This document shows positions 1 through 7,539 of a stretch of 64,000 nucleotides of DNA, piece by piece. Each line of letters starts with the position of its first letter. The stretch's first letter is position 1. The position numbers and the translations under genes were made by a program. Under the pieces are notes generated by a model that was given only the letters and a program-made list of their open reading frames with translations, ran no database searches and had not been told where the DNA came from. Source of the stretch: Planococcus ruber (GTDB lineage Bacteria; Bacillota; Bacilli; Bacillales_A; Planococcaceae); contig NZ_JALHAG010000001.1 in NCBI RefSeq assembly GCF_022819085.1, positions 145,395-209,394 of the forward strand, read 5' to 3'.

Positions 1-30
1 CCTGGAAATCATAACGGGAAAAACGGAAAA

Positions 31-59
31 GAGTAGAAGCTCAGCTTCTGCTCTTTTTG
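31..59 (+). terminator. Intrinsic terminator of the upstream gene
   Basis: A 10-bp stem (GAGTAGAAGC / GCTTCTGCTC, one G-T pair) with a 3-base loop is followed by a run of T. It ends a transcript entering from the left of the window; no coding region is visible before it. Confidence 0.8.
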
Positions 60-154
60 TTCGGATAAGAAAAGTAATTTATTTTCCCCTTTCTTTTTTA
101 ACATTCTTTTCATAGAATAAGGAAAGAAGATAAGGCCGAAGGGAATTAAAATCT

Positions 155-1504
155 ATGAATAAAACGCTTCAAAAAATAAAGTCTTTGACGCCTGCACAGG
201 TAATCGTTTCGTATTATTTCGTAGCGATTGCCTTTTCCTTTTTGCTGCTCAGCTTGCCGAATGTGCATGTGCCCGGGATTAAAATCAGTTGGATTGATAC
301 ATTATTCACAGCTGTAAGTGCAGTTAGCGTAACCGGATTAACGGTCATCAATATTTCGGAAACCTATTCGATTTTTGGCATTGCGGTATTGCTGTTCATC
401 CTGCAATTAGGCGGAATCGGCATCATGTCCATTGGAACGTTTTTCTGGCTATTGGTGGGGAAACGAATCGGGCTTAGAGAACGCCAATTGATCATGGTAG
501 ACCACAATCAATTCAATATGTCCGGAGCGGTCAAGCTGATCCGCGAAATCATTAAAATCCTTCTGCTGATCGAAGCAGTTGGAGCCGTAATTTTTACGTT
601 GTATTTCACCCAGTATTTTGATGGATTCGACGAGGCTCTGCTTCACGGAATTTTTGCTTCCGTCAGTGCCACAACCAACGGCGGATTCGATATTACTGGC
701 CAGTCGATGACTCCTTACTTCAATGATTATTTTGTGCAGATCATTAATATGATCCTGATCATCTTAGGGGCAATCGGATTCCCGGTATTGATCGAGCTGA
801 AAGAATTTTTATCCCATAAAAACAAGAAATTCCGCTTTTCTTTGTTCACTAAAATTACGACTGCGACGTTCGGAGCCTTACTCGTGATCGGGACCCTTGT
901 CTTGTTGGCTTTCGAATCGTTTAAAGCTTTCAAAGCCTACTCTTGGCATGAAACTCTTTTTGCTGCGATGTTCCATTCCGTTTCTTCCCGCTCTGGCGGA
1001 ATGACAACGATGGATATTACACAATTTAGTGAAGCGACCAATCTGTTCATGAGTGCCTTGATGTTTATTGGGGCATCGCCAAGTTCAGCCGGCGGCGGTA
1101 TTCGGACAACGACTTTTGCCATTGCGATACTGTTCCTGATCAATTTTGCGCGAGGAAAGAACACGATTCAAATCTTTAAGAGAGAAATTCAACTGATCGA
1201 TGTATTTCGCTCCTATGCCGTGATTATTCTGGCAGGATTCATGGTTTTGGTAGCTACCATGGCGTTGATCTTAACAGAACCAGAAGCCAGCCTGATTGAA
1301 ATTGTTTTTGAGATCACTTCAGCGTTTGGGACTTGCGGTATGTCGCTTGGCATTACCGAAGACTTGTCAGGTCCCGGTAAATTCATCATCATGGCCCTGA
1401 TGTTTATCGGACGTGTCGGTTTGATATCGTTCCTCTTCACGATAGGTGGAAAGACGGATCCAACAAAGTTCCATTATCCTAAAGAGCGCGTGATCATCGG
1501 GTAA
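155..1504 (+). CDS. ktrD: Ktr potassium uptake channel subunit KtrD (TrkH/KtrB family)
   Basis: Membrane channel subunit of a Na+-dependent K+ uptake system. The 449 residues carry the four pore-loop repeats of the TrkH/KtrB superfamily, with filter glycines in SVTGLT (about 58-63), TTNGG (about 172-176), SRSGG (about 277-281) and GTCG (about 393), and the conserved GASPSSAGGGIRTTT region near 305. Length and the C-terminal PKERVIIG match B. subtilis KtrD as recalled, rather than KtrB. The start is the ATG placed about 10 bases after GAAGGGA. The matching cytoplasmic gating subunit KtrC is encoded at 33.0 kb, so the pair is split across the window. No ydaO-type c-di-AMP riboswitch is recognisable in the short leader. 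Family assignment is secure; D versus B paralogue is inference. Confidence 0.88.
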   Translation: MNKTLQKIKSLTPAQVIVSYYFVAIAFSFLLLSLPNVHVPGIKISWIDTLFTAVSAVSVTGLTVINISETYSIFGIAVLLFILQLGGIGIMSIGTFFWLLVGKRIGLRERQLIMVDHNQFNMSGAVKLIREIIKILLLIEAVGAVIFTLYFTQYFDGFDEALLHGIFASVSATTNGGFDITGQSMTPYFNDYFVQIINMILIILGAIGFPVLIELKEFLSHKNKKFRFSLFTKITTATFGALLVIGTLVLLAFESFKAFKAYSWHETLFAAMFHSVSSRSGGMTTMDITQFSEATNLFMSALMFIGASPSSAGGGIRTTTFAIAILFLINFARGKNTIQIFKREIQLIDVFRSYAVIILAGFMVLVATMALILTEPEASLIEIVFEITSAFGTCGMSLGITEDLSGPGKFIIMALMFIGRVGLISFLFTIGGKTDPTKFHYPKERVIIG

Positions 1505-1561
1505 TGATTTGCTGCCTTTAAATACAGAAAAGCCACAAAAAGACTATAAACCGTGCCTTTT

Positions 1562-1590
1562 TTCGATTTAACCATTATAATTGGTATAAT
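1562..1590 (+). promoter_or_regulatory. Probable sigma-A promoter of the MarR gene
   Basis: A perfect TATAAT (1585-1590) lies about 20 bases before the start codon at 1611. The -35 position (TTCGAT at 1562) is poor, so only the -10 is well supported. Confidence 0.4.
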
Positions 1591-1610
1591 AGATTTTTAA
1601 TCGGAGATGA

Positions 1611-2063
1611 GTGAAAAGAATGAATGAAGATATCAAGCAATCGTTGAAATTATTTATCGTGATGTCGCGAGCCCATAAAGCGATTTCGGAACAGACCAAT
1701 CAATTTTTCCAAGCAAATGGCGTGAACCCAACCGAGTTTGCGGTGTTGGAGCTTCTTTATCATAAAGGCAAACAGCCATTGCAGAAAATTGGCGGAAAGA
1801 TTCTGTTAGCGAGCGGGTCCATCACGTATGTAATTGATAAGCTGGAAAAAAGAGGCTATATTACGCGCGTCAATTGCCCGTCAGACCGCCGCGTCACTTA
1901 TGCGGAAATCTCTGAAGCCGGAAATGAATTTATGAGCCGGATTTTCCCGGAACATGAAAAACATCTTCACGAGCTGACAAATGCCTTGTCGAGCGAAGAA
2001 AAAGAGCAGGCGATTGAATTGATGAAGAAACTTGGATTGTCCATCAAGGATTTGTCTTATTAA
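1611..2063 (+). CDS. MarR-family transcriptional regulator (MhqR-like)
   Basis: A 150-residue dimeric winged-helix DNA-binding protein. The helix-turn-helix and wing are visible around residues 50-95 (ALEL-like helix, then SGSITYVIDKLEKRGYI and the DRR wing motif). The long N- and C-terminal helices of MarR dimers flank it. It resembles B. subtilis MhqR (YkvE), a repressor answering to quinones and electrophiles, but the usual target genes are not adjacent, so the signal is unknown. Two starts are possible: GTG at 1611, 4 bases after GGAG, or ATG at 1620, 13 bases after it. The gene is monocistronic, with its own -10 box and a terminator shared with the convergent lipoprotein gene. Confidence 0.85.
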   Translation: MKRMNEDIKQSLKLFIVMSRAHKAISEQTNQFFQANGVNPTEFAVLELLYHKGKQPLQKIGGKILLASGSITYVIDKLEKRGYITRVNCPSDRRVTYAEISEAGNEFMSRIFPEHEKHLHELTNALSSEEKEQAIELMKKLGLSIKDLSY

Positions 2064-2112
2064 TAAAAGCGGAGCTTTTTACAGCTTTGAGTCTAAACCC
2101 ATATTTGGCACC

Positions 2113-2144
2113 AAAAAAAGCAGCCTGCAAGGGCTGCTTTTTTG
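2113..2144. terminator. Bidirectional terminator between convergent genes
   Basis: AAAAAGCAGCC and GGCTGCTTTTT form an 11-bp stem around a 6-base loop, with A and T runs on both sides, so it can end both the MarR transcript (+) and the lipoprotein transcript (-). Confidence 0.85.
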
Positions 2145-2148
2145 CTGT

Positions 2149-2889
2149 TTAGTTGGTTGAGTCGATGGTTTGGCCCATTTTTATAAAGTCAGGCGTTGCA
2201 TCAACCGCAGTTTTATCGAAAATTGTCAGGCGGACAATGAGGTCCTCTTTTTCAAAGACGACGCCTGTCACTTTTCCTTCTTTGCCCGGAATTTCATAAA
2301 CCGAGGAGTTGATGAAATCGTCTCCTTGAAGTGTTGCACCTTCAGTTAATTCGCCTTCGCTGCTTGAAGCTTGGACGGTTTGTTTCATAATGTCTTCCGC
2401 ATAAGCAAAGTCGATATCATCAGGGGAAAAAGTTTCAACACGCATGAAGACGGAAGAATCGGAAGTAAGGAAAAGAGAATCTTTTCCAGGCTCTTCAGAA
2501 GTCAGCTCGTAAGCTGGCAATACCGTCATTTCGTATGCCTGTTCAGGGCTTTGGATAACGGTGCCTTCTGCTTCCGGCTCTTCGGCTGCTTCATCCGTTT
2601 CGGCCGCTTCTTCTGTATCGCTGTCAGCGTCAGAAGGAGCTTCTGTTTCTTCAGAATTTGCTTCGTCCGTTTCTTCAGAATTTGCTTCGTCCGTTTCTTC
2701 AACGGCTTCTGAATCCTCAGCAGCCTCTTCTGCCGGCGTTTCTTCAGCGGTTTCGTTGTCTACCACTTCTTCCGTTGCCTTGTCCGGAGATGAGCCGGTA
2801 TTTTCATCAGCGGTTTCTTCCGACCCGCATGCAGCCAAGAAACCGCCGATTGCTAGAATAGATGCCGCAAATAATAAATTCTTTTTCAT
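2149..2889 (-). CDS. Acidic lipoprotein of unknown function
   Basis: A 246-residue exported lipoprotein. The N-terminus MKKNLLFAASILAIGG followed by LAAC is a lipobox, with Cys near residue 21 as the lipidation site. Residues about 25-110 form an extremely acidic Glu/Asp/Ala/Ser-rich linker with tandem ETDEANSE units, encoded by a 24-bp direct repeat. The C-terminal half (about 115-246) is a compact domain with alternating beta-like segments; I do not recognise its family. The linker probably holds the globular domain away from the membrane. The gene is monocistronic on the minus strand and has a GGAGG-type ribosome binding site. Function unknown. Confidence 0.8.
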   Translation of the reverse strand: MKKNLLFAASILAIGGFLAACGSEETADENTGSSPDKATEEVVDNETAEETPAEEAAEDSEAVEETDEANSEETDEANSEETEAPSDADSDTEEAAETDEAAEEPEAEGTVIQSPEQAYEMTVLPAYELTSEEPGKDSLFLTSDSSVFMRVETFSPDDIDFAYAEDIMKQTVQASSSEGELTEGATLQGDDFINSSVYEIPGKEGKVTGVVFEKEDLIVRLTIFDKTAVDATPDFIKMGQTIDSTN

Positions 2890-2944
2890 AAAAAATTCCT
2901 CCCTTTACTCTAGTTGACGCATCAGCCTGCCAATATGTTTCATT

Positions 2945-3559
2945 TTAGGCAGCCAATGGCGCTATAAGAAACAATAATACTATCATAACGAGATGAGTGA
3001 TGATAAGCAAAGGCATGCTGCGCTTCCATTCGTATAAGCCGCCAAGAACAAGGCCGGCAGCGAAGCCTGCAAGGGCGCCAAGCCAGAAACCGCTGATGCC
3101 GATCGCTAGCGCGAATAGGGCACTTGAAAGGAAGATCGTCCATTTCCCGAATACGTATTTCTTCAGCTCCTGCTGGACAAATCCTCTCCAGAAAATTTCT
3201 TCTCCCGGCACGATTAGAAACATCAGCAGCAAATAATGCCAAATTGAGGTAGGGGCATACGTGTTGAGAAACGATTGCACGGATCTTTCCACTGGCAGCG
3301 GAGACCAGTGCATCAGTTGAAATCCGCCTGCGATCAAGCCATAGATTAAACTGCCGAATACTATGCCATAGATCAAAGACTTCCATGTCGGCATTTCATC
3401 CAATATTTTTGTATAGAGCATCGCGATAGACATCAAGACCAAAATGGAAAAAGTGTACATATACCAAAAAATGGCAGTATCCCGAAAAGCCAAGTCATAT
3501 AAAAACAGGGCTACCGGGATAAATAAAATCAATTTATGGTTCTTAAAAAAAGTGAACAT
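2945..3559 (-). CDS. CPBP/Rce1-type intramembrane protein, probably lacking catalytic residues
   Basis: A 204-residue protein with about six to seven membrane segments and the CPBP (Rce1-like) signature EEIFWRG at about 120-126, which holds the paired glutamates of the family. The second motif, normally F-x-x-x-H, reads FALAI, and the third, normally H-x-x-x-N/D, reads HLVMI (His near 188), so two expected active-site positions are changed. It may therefore be a non-proteolytic relative; family members act in prenyl-protein processing, bacteriocin immunity or unknown roles. The ribosome binding site is a perfect AGGAGG 7 bases before ATG. A hairpin lies directly upstream in its leader. Confidence 0.78.
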   Translation of the reverse strand: MFTFFKNHKLILFIPVALFLYDLAFRDTAIFWYMYTFSILVLMSIAMLYTKILDEMPTWKSLIYGIVFGSLIYGLIAGGFQLMHWSPLPVERSVQSFLNTYAPTSIWHYLLLMFLIVPGEEIFWRGFVQQELKKYVFGKWTIFLSSALFALAIGISGFWLGALAGFAAGLVLGGLYEWKRSMPLLIITHLVMIVLLFLIAPLAA

Positions 3560-3579
3560 GAAAAAATCCTCCTAAAAAT

Positions 3580-3612
3580 GAAAAGCCGTCTTTAAAAATC
3601 CAGAACGGCTTG
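3580..3612 (-). promoter_or_regulatory. Hairpin plus T-run in the leader of the CPBP gene (possible attenuator)
   Basis: On the minus strand AAGCCGT and ACGGCTT form a 7-bp stem followed by TTTTCATTTTT, and the AGGAGG of the CPBP gene comes immediately afterwards. The shape is that of an intrinsic terminator placed between promoter and gene. It could also end an unseen upstream minus-strand RNA. No antiterminator partner was identified. Confidence 0.4.
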
Positions 3613-3785
3613 GCTGAGACTGTGTAAGTTATGTTAATGTTGTATACTGTTAAATAAGACCAATTTTTTAAAACGATTCGATCCAAAGGATAGAGCTGCC
3701 TATATTACACATGAAAGCTTAAGATATCCAATAATTATTATAACAGACGACAACCCATCATTTGGGGGCGAAAGGAGAATATTCT

Positions 3786-3974
3786 ATGACCAATTATGAA
3801 GAAATGCTCGAGCAGCTAAAAAATGGCGAATTGGAATCCATCACCATTGAAAAAGAAAACTTTTTGGAATTCCGCAAAATATTAATTGAACGGCCGGATT
3901 TTAAGCATTTTCGCGGGGTAGCTTATCATCACGGCATCACGGTTTATACTTATACAGAAGAACCATCGAAATAA
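3786..3974 (+). CDS. Small conserved-looking protein, function unknown
   Basis: A 62-residue soluble protein starting MTNYEEMLEQL. An upstream in-frame codon exists, but AAAGGAG at 3771-3777 is ideally spaced for the ATG at 3786. It has an acidic N-terminal helix and a basic/aromatic C-terminal part (YHHGITVYTYTEE) that looks like a beta hairpin. I do not recognise the family. It lies 27 bases upstream of the first MoxR gene on the same strand and is probably cotranscribed with it. Confidence 0.7.
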   Translation: MTNYEEMLEQLKNGELESITIEKENFLEFRKILIERPDFKHFRGVAYHHGITVYTYTEEPSK

Positions 3975-4001
3975 GCAGCTTTACATACAAGGGGGAGCAC
4001 T

Positions 4002-4937
4002 ATGGGGACAGTGAGAGAAGTTAAAAATCATTTGAACGGCTTGATTGTCGGCAGAGAGAAAGAAATCGATTTTATGTTGATTGCGCTGATCCAGGAAGGG
4101 CATGTCCTGCTGGAAAGTGTGCCGGGTTCGGGGAAAACCTGGATGGCGAAAGCATTCGCTGGATCGTTTACCGGCGGCTTTCGGCGTTTGCAGTTTACTC
4201 CGGACGTCTTGCCATCCGACGTGACAGGCATCCGTTTCTTTAATCCGAAGATCCAGGAATTCCAATTGCGGCCGGGAGCCGTTTTGACAAATCTTTTATT
4301 GGCAGATGAAATTAACCGGGCGACTCCAAGAACCCAATCGAGTCTGCTGGAAGCTATGGAAGAAAAGCAGGCTACAATTGATGGAGAGACGCTGCAGCTG
4401 CCCAACCCTTTCATTGTGATCGCTACCCAAAATCCGGTAGAGTCGCAGCAAGGCACATTCCCGTTGCCTGCCGCTCAATTGGACCGTTTTCTCTTTCGGC
4501 TGGAGATCGGCTATCCGACCTTAGAGGAAGAAATGAAAATCATCCGAAACTTCCGGGACAATGCCTCCCATAAGAAAGCGATCCAGGCAGTAGCCTCGAT
4601 TGAAGACGTGCATCGCTGGTCAGAGGAAGCGAAAAAAGTGAAAATCCACGAAGATGTTGAAAAATACATCCTTAACCTGGTCCGCGCTACACGCGAGCAT
4701 CCAATGATCGAACTGGGCTTGAGCTCGCGTGCAGCGTTGGCTCTTGTCCATGCGGCCCAAGGAAAAGCTTTTATCGATGGCCGGAATTATGTCACGCCTG
4801 ACGATGTGAAATATGTGCTTGAGCCAGTCGCTTTGCACCGTCTGCTCCTTTCAGCAGAAGGCATGCTGGTTTTAAAGCCGGCTGATGTGCTTCAGGAAAT
4901 TTCAGAATCCATTCCTTTGCCTGTTGAGGCGATCTGA
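4002..4937 (+). CDS. MoxR-family AAA+ ATPase (first copy)
   Basis: A 311-residue AAA+ ATPase of the MoxR group, whose members act as chaperones that mature or remodel partner complexes, often with von Willebrand A proteins. Walker A is PGSGKT at about 41-46, Walker B LLLADEINR at about 98-106, sensor 1 ATQNPVE near 140, followed by the small lid domain. The start ATG follows GGGGGAG. The next gene (DUF58) begins 1 base after the stop, and a DUF4129 gene follows: this is the common MoxR-DUF58-TgpA arrangement. B. subtilis yeaC-yeaD-yebA is the recalled equivalent. Confidence 0.93.
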   Translation: MGTVREVKNHLNGLIVGREKEIDFMLIALIQEGHVLLESVPGSGKTWMAKAFAGSFTGGFRRLQFTPDVLPSDVTGIRFFNPKIQEFQLRPGAVLTNLLLADEINRATPRTQSSLLEAMEEKQATIDGETLQLPNPFIVIATQNPVESQQGTFPLPAAQLDRFLFRLEIGYPTLEEEMKIIRNFRDNASHKKAIQAVASIEDVHRWSEEAKKVKIHEDVEKYILNLVRATREHPMIELGLSSRAALALVHAAQGKAFIDGRNYVTPDDVKYVLEPVALHRLLLSAEGMLVLKPADVLQEISESIPLPVEAI

Positions 4938-4938
4938 C

Positions 4939-6093
4939 ATGATGTGGACCCGTCATGACGATCATGCCAAAAACACAAAATGGATTTTCGGCTTCTTGCT
5001 GATGTTTTTATTTCTGTCATTGGTTTTTCTGCAATTCACTGCTGCTGCCGTTATTGCCTTTATCGCTGCGATTGTGGGTCTTCAATGGCTGTATTTTACA
5101 AAAGTCGGCACTGGGCTGGAATTTAAAAACGACAAGACGCGGAAGCGGGTGCTGAACGGAAGTGAAACTTCCTGGGATTTGGTGTTTGCGAATAAAGGAT
5201 TGCCGATTTGGGGCGGCAACTTGAAAATCTGGTTTTCTGACGCTGTTCAGCCCAAGAGCGATGGGTTGGTGAATTACGGGGAGCTCGTCGAAATGGATTT
5301 GCCTTTAACGGTGGGGCACAATGAGACAGTTGTGTTAAACGTGCCTTTGATCGCAAAGCAGCGCGGTTTAGCACGCTTGAAAAAGATGGAGCTCAGCGTC
5401 CCGCATCCCTTCGGCGAAGGAAATATTGTACTGGAATACAAACTGATGATTTTGCAGGAGCAGCTCGTCTACCCAAAACTCGGAAAGAATCGCTTCCATT
5501 ATGCGCCTTCCCATCAACGGCCTGGCCAATTCAATTTAAAGCATTCGCTGTTTGAAGATCCGTTCCAGCCGATCGGCACAAGAGACTACGTGCCGTCGGA
5601 TCAATTCAATCAAATCCATTGGAAAGCCAGTGCGAGAATGCAGACTTATCAAACGAGAATCGTTGAACGTGTGGCGAATGAGTCGATCTTGTTTGTCATG
5701 AATGTCGCTTCCCATTATGCAACCATCACCAATTTAGAAGAGCGAATAGAAGAAGTGGCTTCCTATATAGAACATTGCTATAGAGAAGGCATTCCGTATT
5801 CGTTAGCGATTAATATCCGTTCCGCCGGAAAAACACCGTATCTGTATCTGGCTTCCGGCGAAGGGCAGACGCAGCGCCAAAAAGCGTTGGATGTTCTTTC
5901 ATTGATCTCGAAGAACCATTCCACCATGCCGTTCCGTTCGATGCTGGCGCATTTGGATATCCATACAGAGCTCCCATTCACGACCTATTTTCTGTTGGAA
6001 GATCCGACAGATGCAATGGAGTTTGCTTCAAGATGGAGCAAGAGGACAGACTTGAAAATGCTGAATGGCGCGAAAGGGAGTGAAAGTGCATGA
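4939..6093 (+). CDS. DUF58 membrane protein (first copy)
   Basis: A 384-residue protein with two N-terminal membrane segments (about 12-30 and 33-50), a beta-rich region and a C-terminal DUF58 domain. The domain signature is RDYVPSDQFNQIHWKASAR near residues 215-233, followed by a von Willebrand A-like fold. The start is taken as the ATG 1 base after the moxR stop; ATG at 4942 is an equally good alternative, and the ribosome binding site (GAGG) is weak, suggesting translational coupling. DUF58 proteins are the usual partners of MoxR ATPases. It overlaps the next gene by 4 bases (ATGA). Confidence 0.88.
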   Translation: MMWTRHDDHAKNTKWIFGFLLMFLFLSLVFLQFTAAAVIAFIAAIVGLQWLYFTKVGTGLEFKNDKTRKRVLNGSETSWDLVFANKGLPIWGGNLKIWFSDAVQPKSDGLVNYGELVEMDLPLTVGHNETVVLNVPLIAKQRGLARLKKMELSVPHPFGEGNIVLEYKLMILQEQLVYPKLGKNRFHYAPSHQRPGQFNLKHSLFEDPFQPIGTRDYVPSDQFNQIHWKASARMQTYQTRIVERVANESILFVMNVASHYATITNLEERIEEVASYIEHCYREGIPYSLAINIRSAGKTPYLYLASGEGQTQRQKALDVLSLISKNHSTMPFRSMLAHLDIHTELPFTTYFLLEDPTDAMEFASRWSKRTDLKMLNGAKGSESA

Positions 6094-7313
6094 TGAACGC
6101 ACGTTTCCTTTCAGCCGGCAACTATATGCTCGATGCATTCGCCATTTCGCTCCTCCTTGTTTTTCTAAGAAATGAAGCGGACTTGCCGCTCGCTTTCATT
6201 TGGCTCATTTTGAGCTTTGCAGCTGCCGTTCTCAGTTTTATCTTTTTTGCTAAAAGGCCTTATGGAGTCGGAATCATCGCCGCACTATCGATGGCCTTAA
6301 TTCCGATCGCTGTTTTGCTGGGCGCATCCGGGTGGATGGCCGTTTTCATGGGCCTCTTAACTCTTTACCGGCTGCATGCCCGATTCTCCATTTATGATGA
6401 TGGAACAAATTCAGATGGAAAATTTCTGCTTGTTTTCGTTCTCCTCTTTTCAGCGAGCCTGGTTGTCGACTTGTTCGGCCCATTAGCAAATTCTTCAACG
6501 ACCATTTTCGCCATCGTTGCAGGTGCTCTTGTGTTTTACGTGCTGTTCCGCATGGCTTATCGCTATTTGGCAGCGAGAACGCAAGGGGCAAAACTAGTTC
6601 AGGCAGTCGGTACTGTGTTGGCGGTACTTGGGCTGTCTGGGGGATCCTCTTTGCTCGTTTGGCTTTTGGGGGATGAGGTACGGCAAGGGGCGGCGTTGGC
6701 TCTTGCCGGAGTCCTTCGTGTCATTCTATGGCCGTTTGCGGGACTTATGGAAAAACTGACCGACTACCTGTCCGGTTTGTCTACCGAATCCGAAATGAAA
6801 GCGACTTTAGAAAAGTTAGGGCCGGAGGAAAGCGAAGAACAGGCGCAGGAAATGATCGCGTCCGGCAGTTTTGATTTTCCGTCTGAAATCTTTTTGGCTG
6901 TAGGGGGTGCAGCGGCGATTATTGCGTTGATCTTTTGGCTAAAGAAAGTGACTGTGGAAAAAGGAAGCGAAAAACCCGAAAACGAAGTGACGGTCGAACG
7001 TTTTGAAACTATTCCTGAAACCGTAGAAACTGAATCGAAAAGCCAAGTGGTTTATGGTGAAGTGGATCTTCAAGCAGTCCGAGAAGCGTTCCGTACTTTT
7101 GCGAAGGAAGCTGCAGCAGCAGGCAAAGGACGGGAAGAGTTTGAAACGGTCAAAGAGTGGGCAAACCGCATGGCGTGGCCGGTTTCTGAAGAGTTTCTCG
7201 AAACCTATGATTTGGTCCGCTATGGCGAAGGCTCGATATCCGAAAAAGATGCCTGGCCGTTTATAAATGAAATCCAAAAATTGAAAGAAAATTTTTTTGA
7301 AAAAGATGTTTAA
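6090..7313 (+). CDS. Membrane protein with C-terminal DUF4129, lacking the transglutaminase core
   Basis: A 407-residue protein with an N-terminal bundle of about six to seven membrane helices (1-215), a cytosolic-looking linker, another membrane helix near 265-285, and a C-terminal domain (about 335-400) that fits DUF4129 (AVREAFRTFAKE, then WANRMAW and ETYDLVRYGEG). The usual third partner of MoxR-DUF58 (TgpA/YebA type) carries a transglutaminase-like domain between the membrane bundle and DUF4129. Here that domain and its Cys-His-Asp triad are absent. It is translationally coupled to the DUF58 gene and ends the operon. Confidence 0.72.
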   Translation: MMNARFLSAGNYMLDAFAISLLLVFLRNEADLPLAFIWLILSFAAAVLSFIFFAKRPYGVGIIAALSMALIPIAVLLGASGWMAVFMGLLTLYRLHARFSIYDDGTNSDGKFLLVFVLLFSASLVVDLFGPLANSSTTIFAIVAGALVFYVLFRMAYRYLAARTQGAKLVQAVGTVLAVLGLSGGSSLLVWLLGDEVRQGAALALAGVLRVILWPFAGLMEKLTDYLSGLSTESEMKATLEKLGPEESEEQAQEMIASGSFDFPSEIFLAVGGAAAIIALIFWLKKVTVEKGSEKPENEVTVERFETIPETVETESKSQVVYGEVDLQAVREAFRTFAKEAAAAGKGREEFETVKEWANRMAWPVSEEFLETYDLVRYGEGSISEKDAWPFINEIQKLKENFFEKDV

Positions 7314-7376
7314 AAGGAGTTAGCAGCGGGCATAGTACACTTGAACACAGCAACATTCTCATTTCCCCCTTTTGTG

Positions 7377-7409
7377 GTCGGTCCGGTATACGGGTCGGCT
7401 TCTTTTTTT
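7377..7409 (+). terminator. Terminator of the first MoxR operon
   Basis: GTCGGTCCG and CGGGTCGGC pair over 9 bp (three G-U pairs) around a GTATA loop, followed by TTCTTTTTTT. It lies about 65 bases beyond the stop. The remaining bases up to the next gene show no other clear structure. Confidence 0.6.
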
Positions 7410-7501
7410 GCCTTTTTTTAGGCAGGCTTGCCATTTTGAAATTTATGCTGAAAGGGAAAGCGTGCAAACTAAGAAATAGGGATGAATGATCAGAAGATTT
7501 T

Positions 7502-7510
7502 TGCTAAACT
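7502..7510 (+). promoter_or_regulatory. Extended -10 promoter (TGCTAAACT)
   Basis: TGC-TAAACT lies about 30 bases before the start at 7540; no convincing -35 is present. The same box occurs before ktrC. Confidence 0.35.
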
Positions 7511-7539
7511 GAATATACAACTTGAAGGAGATGTTACAT

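Noticed and set aside
60..154. Possible ydaO-type c-di-AMP riboswitch before ktrD
   Set aside because: The leader is only about 95 bases and AT-rich with no matching conserved segments; the class is longer and more structured.
2561..2917. Ser-rich open frame on the plus strand opposite the lipoprotein
   Set aside because: The Ser/Ala pattern is the reverse complement of the Glu/Asp/Ala linker of the real lipoprotein gene.
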